Of a DNA stretch of 64,000 nucleotides, positions 57,801 through 64,000 are shown piece after piece. Numbering within the stretch: the first letter of the stretch is position 1; the number at the start of each line of letters is the position of its first letter. This stretch comes from Haematobia irritans (taxonomy: Eukaryota; Arthropoda; Insecta; Diptera; Muscidae). The DNA lies in contig NC_134399.1 in NCBI RefSeq assembly GCF_050003625.1, positions 222,078,975 to 222,142,974 on the forward strand, read 5' to 3'. The translations under genes were made by a program, and so were the position numbers. Below the pieces are notes generated by a model. The model did no database searches, was not told the origin of the DNA, and was given only the letters and a program-made list of their open reading frames with translations.

Positions 57801-60800
57801 CTCCAGAGATTATGGTATGACTACCATCACGGAACTCAACCATACCCTTAAGAGTCTTCGAGTCGGCCAGAGCCAATAGCCAAAATAGTTTAGTTCGGCC
57901 ACAAGACTCATGGAGTTCAACGCGTATGGCTTCCTCCTCCTCTTTGCATACCTGAAAGTTTTATAGATGGAATGGAATAACAATGTTCTCTCCAGCAATT
58001 CTTCTTTTAGTTCTTACCGTTCTCTTGTGAGTCCTTGTCTTACGATTCAAATGCAAAAAACGATCACAATCACCGCATAGAGAGCCACAACTCTCACATT
58101 GTATAATGGCCGAAGTTTCACCATCATCGTGATTGGTACACATGGGACGGGTATCTGAGATGGTCCATTGACCAGAGGACAGTTTCTCCACATGATCATT
58201 ATCCAAAACACATAAACTGGCCAAGGCCAACCACAATGTGGCTGTCTTGACACAATTTTCTGGAGAACGGAAAATCTCATCTAATCTGGTTAGATTTAAA
58301 ACAGCTTCTGCTATGGCTGCTTTGGTCATTTGAGACCATTTTTCACCCAATTTTCCCTAAAAAATACAAAAAACATTATAGACTTGTCATTTCTACTCAA
58401 ACAACGCATCCCTTACCGTTGCCAGATCTCTAATCAGAGAAATTATACTCTCCGCCTGTTTGGTGGGTATGATTCCATTTAAAAACCATCTTTGATTGAG
58501 ATTTTTAGTAGTCTCCTTTTTAACTTCTCTAGGCATTGATCTGGAACTTTTCATTTCCATAGCACGATCATATTCAAAACCATATTCTGGCCGAGAGAAT
58601 GTATCCTCCGGTTCCACAGCAGCTTCCTCCAAACTCATATGCATTTTAGCAGGTTTAAGCAAATGTACCGATAAGTCCAAAGAGTTGTAGAGACGTATAA
58701 ATGAGGGGGTTTTTTCCATATTGGATTTTCCACCAGCACTCTTAACCTTGACCTGTAATTGCAGGGATTTGGCTATGACAGCCAGGAAAATATCCAATAG
58801 ACCCAAACTATCCATATCAAAATCGATGGCTATTTGATGGGCTATATTATAGTCAGATGGTGGCAAACGATGGACTCCTAAGATATCGGCAAAGGTGGCA
58901 GGTGATATTTCTGGTAAAATGCGTCTTAGTAAAGAGGTAACTTGACGCTGGACTCGATCACTGCCGGTATGGAGGAGACTTAGCAAATCTTTGATCAAAC
59001 CATGTTGATGTGAGAGATATGAACGTCCCACTACACTTCCCGACAAAGCCAAAACCATGCTCAACATCTCAAAGCAATATGTGTCAGCTGTGCGACCCCT
59101 TTCCGAAGTGGCATCGGTCCTTGATTCTTGTCCGTTGGATCCTGTCCCATTAGGATCCCGCAATGAATTGGCCAAATTCACTGCATCCCAATCTTCTCTT
59201 GCTCGTCGAGCTTCCTTCTTAATGGCATGAACTATATGCACAATCACCTGTTTCTGGAGGTGGGATAATTTGCTGCGTGAAAATAAAATTCCCACCATAT
59301 GCTCTCGTAGATCCAAAGAGTCAGCCAGTATTGAATTAGCACTAGTATCCATGCCCAAAGCATTTTGCGATAAACTCTTGCCAATAACACCAGCACTCTC
59401 ATCATTAGTAGGCTCCACACTAATAAGCTTTCCGAAGACTTGTCCTAGAAAAGAGGAAGAAACCATAAATAAACTTTCCGGCTTCTCTACTCTAATACTT
59501 TGCCTTTAATTTTTCTCTCCCTCTCTCTATTTGGCTCACCTGTTATCAAACGAAATACTCTCAGAGTTTCTGCCTCACAAATTTGCTGTTGAATCCGCAC
59601 TGCATTGGTCAACTTCATGTTGTACTTAAAGGCATGACCCTGCGAAGTAGTATGTCCGGCCAAATCATAAGGATTGGTCAACTGATCTCCAGATCCACAC
59701 ATTGCAGCGGGTAAACCGAGAATCTTAATTTGTCGCACACGCAAAGTATTCTCAGGTCCGGTAAATTCCAAGCGGAAATGAGTAAAATTATCATCGTTAA
59801 TTTTCGTAGATATCCAAACACAAGCTTTGGCATCAACTTCAACGGATTTGATAAGGCTCGTATCGCCCAAAGACTGGCCGCCATAGAATGCTACCGATGA
59901 CACCTTATTCTGTATATCACGACTATTGTCGATATGTATCAAGAGGATTTTACAGCAGTAGGTTAATTTATTCATGGAAATTTCCACAATTTTACTTTTA
60001 TTGCGATCCTCCTCATCACTCTCCCAGAATGTCTCTGTTGAGTTGTCAGTCAACGATTCGGCCATAGCTTGACGCGAAGACACCGTAACATCAAAATGAC
60101 CATTCAAATCACTGTAATAGATAATTTTACCACCAGCATCGGGCACCGCATAAATATCTTTGGCTAAGGCATCTTTGGTCTCAGCATCTTCGGGCAATCC
60201 AAAAACTCCAGGACTCTCATTTTGTTCATCGGATTTGGAGAGGATTTTCGATATGTTTCCAAAGACATGGGAACTATGGAGAAATTGATGATCGGTTTGA
60301 CGGAATCGTATACCAAAACATTGGATGGCAATTCGTTGTAAGGGTGAACCCAAAGGTAAATGCAAAGTCAAATCCGCCACGGATTGCAAAAAGGTATGAA
60401 GGCTTTCGGTGATCATATGCGATAGGCGGCCACTGATTTGAGTATAAGAGACTGGGTGCTCTAGAGCTGGTTCCAATTCATCGAACTTTCCATCCAAAGG
60501 ATCACTGTTTGTTGAACCACTTATAGTGAGCGATGAGACAAACCACCACATCAGATCATGCAGACAAACACTCTGTGTCACGGATCGAAGAAGCCAATTT
60601 AAGGCCTGCAGGGAATAATTGCGACACGTTGCTATACGCAAACTCCTTTTCATGGCACTTCGTAATTTCTTCAAATCATGCTTCTGAGTCATAAAAGCCA
60701 TGGCTGGGCGTTGAATTAGAACATTTACTTGGCTGGCTGAATCAGCTTCGGAATTGTTCCTTTGATTTTGTTGCTTACTTCCCTCGAACTCGAATTTTCC

Positions 60801-63800
60801 ATCTTTGCCTTCACTAGGCCCAGCATTGGCCATGGCATCACCTTCGATACCATGATGACTTTTTTGCACCACTGATGTAGCTATGAGCATGTGATCGGGC
60901 ACTAAACGCCTTAAATTCTCCGAGGGATAACAAATCAAAAGAGAACCATCGGAATCAGTGGTAGAGTTGTTACGTTTACGGAATACCACCTTAGGATAAT
61001 AGGGTTCCTCACGGAAATTCGTATTACTTTGTTGCAGAACAGCACCCCATCCTTGACCCATGGAGTAGCTACGATGAAATTTCGATAGAGTACCGGTGCT
61101 AGAAGTCATACAGCTGGGAGGATTGGGTTGATCAAAATTTCCTAAATCAGCTGATTCATACGATATCTCCGAGAGGGGCTAGAAGGAAATTTGAATATTA
61201 GCTTTTGTGCTAAGTGAAAGGACTCATTGGTAACTTACCCTATCGAAACCTCCTTCATTGGGACCCATGCCAAAAATTTCATATGGTAAATCATCTTTGT
61301 TAGCCGGACCAAAAGTTTCCAGACAGGCAAAAGTCTCGGGTGCCAACCAAGGTTGTTCAGGCGAACAAGAACCACCGGTAAAACTTTTACGCAGCAAAAC
61401 ATTTCCTATAGAGAGAGAGGTAACAATTACTTCCATTGCCTATTGTGAAATCTCTTGAAAAATATTACCTCCCAATTTCCCATTGATCCTTAGGCCAACA
61501 CGACTGTGACGCTGTTGGGCTCCATCTCCTCGGCTAGTACTGGGTTTATTCATTTCGCCCATATTAAAATGCTGATGCTCTGCCACCACAGGCATTTGTT
61601 GGGGAGATCTTTTATTCGAACCCAAACCACTGGTCACATTTTCCGTTGGCAAATTCGAGACATTTGATGAAAGTTCCAGCAGAAATGTGGCATTCTCTCG
61701 CATGGTGTTATAAATATCGGAATTTGCTATCAATGTTGTGGTCTTTATGCCAAACAAGTTGAGTTCATTACAAGGACCTGCCGTATTGGTATTGTTTAGG
61801 TTGTTGGTATTTTTATTGGTCGATATGTACTTGTCACGGCAAGCATCACACATCAGGAACCAACTGGAAGCTCCCTTGCCTCCTTCGCCGCAGTTACCGG
61901 CCCAGCCTTCACAGAATATGCCTACACTATTGTAGCCCTTTCCCTTAGCCGATTTGCCACAACCGGGATGGACTATACGCATATGATAGGTCACCGGTAT
62001 GGGTAGGAATACTTGACATATTTCACACCAGGAACCATCGTCTTTCTTTTTCTTGGCCTTCTTACTTTCTTTATCCTTGGGTGTGGTTTTCTCCTTCGAG
62101 TCCCCATTTGTTTCGCGTGAATTGAATTTTTCCTGATTCAAGGAATTCGATTGCACGATGTGGACACAATTCGAGCAAATATGCTCCCACAGATAGACCA
62201 GACTACGTAAGGCTGGTGGCAGGACGGTGACCACTTCGGGGAGAGCATGTAGTTTTTGCTTCTCACCCATATCACCTCCACCACTTGTTTCTCCTCCATC
62301 ATTGGATAAACCTTTGCGATATTTCCGATTGTTAACCGAAAAGTTTCCACTCTTTGTCAATGTCTCCAAAGTCGAGGGTCTGATGTTCAAATAATTCCCA
62401 GCATTGGCCACCTCGACCGAATGCCTCTGCTGGGCCTTTTGCTCTTTGGATAAAGTTTGCTTACCATCGCCATGATCACGGCGGGTGACAACCGCGGTGC
62501 CTTCCTTTGGTAAATTGGGGTGGAATTTCAAGAAACTTGCACAAGCCATGGCATCGTGAACAATACCCTCATGCCATAGAAATGCTGCAAATACGGCTCG
62601 AATACTTTCGGCAAAAGATGGGGGCATGGCTCTTTTTATGGGACCCATAGTGGTTTTCTTTGCCGTCGGCAAGGATTTGAAGAAAGCATTTTGTGTGGCA
62701 TTGTTAGCCGCCGAAGCTATCGGATCAGGCCAAATAGGTGGACTAGAGTTATCCGTACTGGCTGTAGAGTTTGTATTGCGAGCATCACCAAAGAGAATTT
62801 GATCCTGCACCGTCGAACCTCCACCCACACCTGTTGATGTTGTTGTTGTAGTAATTTGCAGTAGACTCATTTCATCTTCCAAATTTGAAATGTCAGACTC
62901 CTTTAAACCAACTCCTATCGAGTCCGTTGACGATGTTCCATTTGATGATTTCTTCGATCCCGCCACACGACGTGGCGAGTGTTTTGGAGTACTAAGCAAT
63001 GCTGCTGTTTGGCTTGGAGTAAAATGAGTCTTTCGCATATTGGCCACATCAAAGCTTCCAACATCCATTTGCGTAGCCTCATCTTTGGCAGCACATCTTC
63101 CTGAGTTGCTGGAGTCGTGCAATGAGGGACTTTCAGAAGTTTCTGCCGAACGTCCACTATTACTGGCTGTATCCACACTCTTGTCTTCCGTTGGAATTTT
63201 AATGGGACTACAAGAGCGTTGTGCCCCGTTGCCATTGACTGCTTTCGTGTCTTGACCACCCATAACTCTTACAAGTTCCCTCACCGACACCGATGCTATT
63301 TCACCCACATCAGAAGGCTTAAAGGAATATTCTCTGCCTCCAGCATTCTGCTCATTATCACCCTTGAACCATTTTTGTAAAGCCTGGAGTTTTATGGCTC
63401 CTCCACCCACAACACCTGCTATGGCCGATCCAATGGGATTGCTGCCAGAAGAATTTCCCGCTGCAAAAGGATCTTCTTTTGGCTCATCTCCGCCAATTGA
63501 CCCAAAGGGATGGGTCTGCTGTTCCCCAAGTGAATTCTTCGATTCGCTATCCGCACAAATAAATGGATTGGTTGAAACATGGGGAAATTCCACAGGTTTC
63601 GTAGCGTTGCTTGCAAAATCGAATACCTTCGCATTAGGCGAATCCACCTTAGCATTAGGCGAAGGCGTCTCTAGGGCTGCATTCACAGGTTCTAAATTAT
63701 CCAAAATATCTCGCTGCCTATTGTGAGCATCTGGCATGGCTGGGCCCATAGGTCCTGGTGACATAGGTTGACTATCCATATTCAAATCGGGGCTTATGGT

Positions 63801-64000
63801 TTGCCTGGTTGCTGTGGGATTTTCAATCACCGGATGCAATAGGGTCTTGGCCAAATGCTGATTGTATTGTAAACACCAGGCTTCTGTGGGATACCAACCC
63901 ATGGCACAATGCTGTCTTATAGACTCGGTGGAGAGACGTAACCATACACCATCATCATTTTCAATTTCATCTATAAACGAAATAATGCCATTCAATTTTA
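54396..64000 (-). CDS. hiw: Highwire (MYCBP2/RPM-1 family) E3 ubiquitin ligase, C-terminal part
   Basis: Giant RING-Cys-relay ubiquitin ligase that limits synaptic growth and promotes axon degeneration by turning over the kinase Wallenda/DLK and NMNAT. Eight exons are seen: 64000-61469 (continues beyond the edge), 61405-61239, 61178-59540, 59444-58417, 58356-58018, 57951-57487, 55145-54952 and 54879-54396, joining in frame to ~2,281 residues, about half of the expected protein. Domains in order: a PHR-specific zinc-binding region (WCEICQVF...CDACRDKY), DOC/APC10-like domain, B-box-like finger, RING-H2 and the tandem-cysteine domain ending [10 protein letters not shown], as in the vertebrate protein. 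It runs convergent to wupA. The N-terminal RCC1 and PHR domains lie outside the window. Confidence 0.97.
54952..55145 (-). CDS. hiw: hiw exon G, second half of RING-H2
   Basis: Acceptor TTTTCAG, then [20 protein letters not shown]...[13 protein letters not shown], completing the RING-H2 that recruits the E2. Donor CG|GTAAGT. Confidence 0.97.
55405..56992 (+). repeat. 29-bp minisatellite array inside the hiw RING-splitting intron
   Basis: ~54 units containing TTTCTATAGAAAATTTTGTC, antisense to hiw. Preceded by GGTTGCCACTTGAGCC and AAAAATAATCTC (55325-55351), the same leader as at 809. Protein-like frames within it are artefacts. Confidence 0.95.
57233..57432 (-). mobile_element. tRNA-derived SINE in hiw intron
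   Basis: On the minus strand it has a tRNA-like head (CCGTGCCCGCCTTGCATACA, then GGGTTCAAACCC, a Pol III B box) followed by a body with CGGTGGATTATCCCACCTCA and AGTGGTTTCACTGCAATG. I recognise this body from SINEs widespread in higher flies. The 3' end stops at the 'GGACTCCACTAT' segment and is truncated. Insertion is ~55 bp from the exon F donor. Confidence 0.8.
57487..57951 (-). CDS. hiw: hiw exon F, Cys-rich linker and first half of RING
   Basis: 465 nt, phase 0. Many Cys/His pairs ([28 protein letters not shown]). Ends [21 protein letters not shown], i.e. the first zinc ligands of the RING, then donor GTAAGA. Confidence 0.95.
58018..58356 (-). CDS. hiw: hiw exon E, B-box-like zinc finger
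   Basis: 339 nt, phase 0 at both ends. Cys/His pairs in [18 protein letters not shown] then [20 protein letters not shown] are those of the B-box-type finger before the RING in MYCBP2. Confidence 0.95.
58417..59444 (-). CDS. hiw: hiw exon D, helical scaffold region
   Basis: 1,028 nt. Largely helical (e.g. [20 protein letters not shown]). No catalytic motif. In frame with both neighbours; acceptor TTTTCTAG, donor ACG|GTAAGG. Confidence 0.95.
59540..61178 (-). CDS. hiw: hiw exon C, contains DOC/APC10-like domain
   Basis: 1,639 nt. The last ~200 codons hold a DOC-type jelly roll ([17 protein letters not shown], then [20 protein letters not shown] and VRQIKILG), the fold used for ligand or substrate recognition in APC10. 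The first half has low-complexity linkers. Donor ACAG|GTGAGC. Confidence 0.95.
61239..61405 (-). CDS. hiw: hiw exon B
   Basis: 167 nt after a ~63-bp intron. Encodes [20 protein letters not shown] to PNEGGFDR. Acceptor CTATAG, donor AGG|GTAAGT. Confidence 0.95.
61469..64000 (-). CDS. hiw: hiw exon A (partial at window edge)
   Basis: The frame enters from the right edge as [19 protein letters not shown] and continues through Ser/Thr/Asn-rich linkers. It includes a conserved block [20 protein letters not shown] (~62570) and a zinc-binding block [20 protein letters not shown] with CDACRDKY. Donor GGAG|GTAATA at 61468. Confidence 0.95.

Overview
The window is animal DNA, AT-rich and full of transposon relics, with two protein-coding loci whose intron-exon structure can be read directly: troponin I (Drosophila wupA/heldup, + strand, exon 1 at about 29465 to the last stops at 45391 or 45980) and the C-terminal ~2,280 residues of the giant E3 ubiquitin ligase Highwire (hiw/MYCBP2/RPM-1 family, - strand, 54396 to beyond the right edge). 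Near-identity of both proteins to the Drosophila family members as I remember them, together with the repeat style (DINE-1/Helentron-type elements with tandem cores, 29-bp AT-rich minisatellite, tRNA-derived SINE, CR1-like LINE), points to a higher fly, probably a calyptrate/muscid. The species cannot be fixed from the sequence alone.

Layout. 1-28.2 kb holds no host gene that I can support. It is a nested mosaic: two Helentron-like elements (1-1268 and 6474-8467), TA-flanked MITEs, a decayed pogo-like transposon, a mariner-type transposase fragment, a three-unit segmental duplication (10.0-12.4 kb), a hAT-like element with a clean 8-bp target duplication (18.0-19.3 kb), a 977-bp repeat with a tRNA-like box (19.6-20.6 kb), and about 4 kb of 29-bp minisatellite in two oppositely oriented arrays (21.3-26.5 kb). 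28.9-46.0 kb is wupA: upstream MEF2 box, TATA/initiator, non-coding exon 1, a long repeat-bearing intron 1, an Ala/Pro-rich optional exon 3, FIVE candidate mutually exclusive exon 6 copies (each exactly 101 nt), and up to three alternative C-termini. 46.8-51.7 kb is a CR1-like LINE (PHD-finger ORF1; endonuclease/RT ORF2), frameshifted and split by an inverted copy of the 977-bp repeat. 52.5-53.8 kb is a 28-bp-TIR element with a PIF/Harbinger-like coding relic. 54.2-64.0 kb is hiw: eight exons with DOC domain, B-box-like zinc finger, RING-H2 split by a 2.3-kb repeat-filled intron, and the tandem-cysteine catalytic domain.

Most interesting: hiw's annotated stop (TAG followed by C) is followed in the same frame by 63 sense codons with coding-like composition and an acidic tail, and the GC content falls only after the second stop. 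This is a strong candidate for stop-codon readthrough or an otherwise recoded C-terminal extension of the ligase, directly after its catalytic domain. Second is the five-member exon 6 cassette of wupA (four are described in D. melanogaster), one member of which uses a GC instead of a GT donor. Third, three nested insertions can be dated relative to each other using paralogous empty sites inside this same window. All product names are from recognition of conserved motifs; no database search was run.
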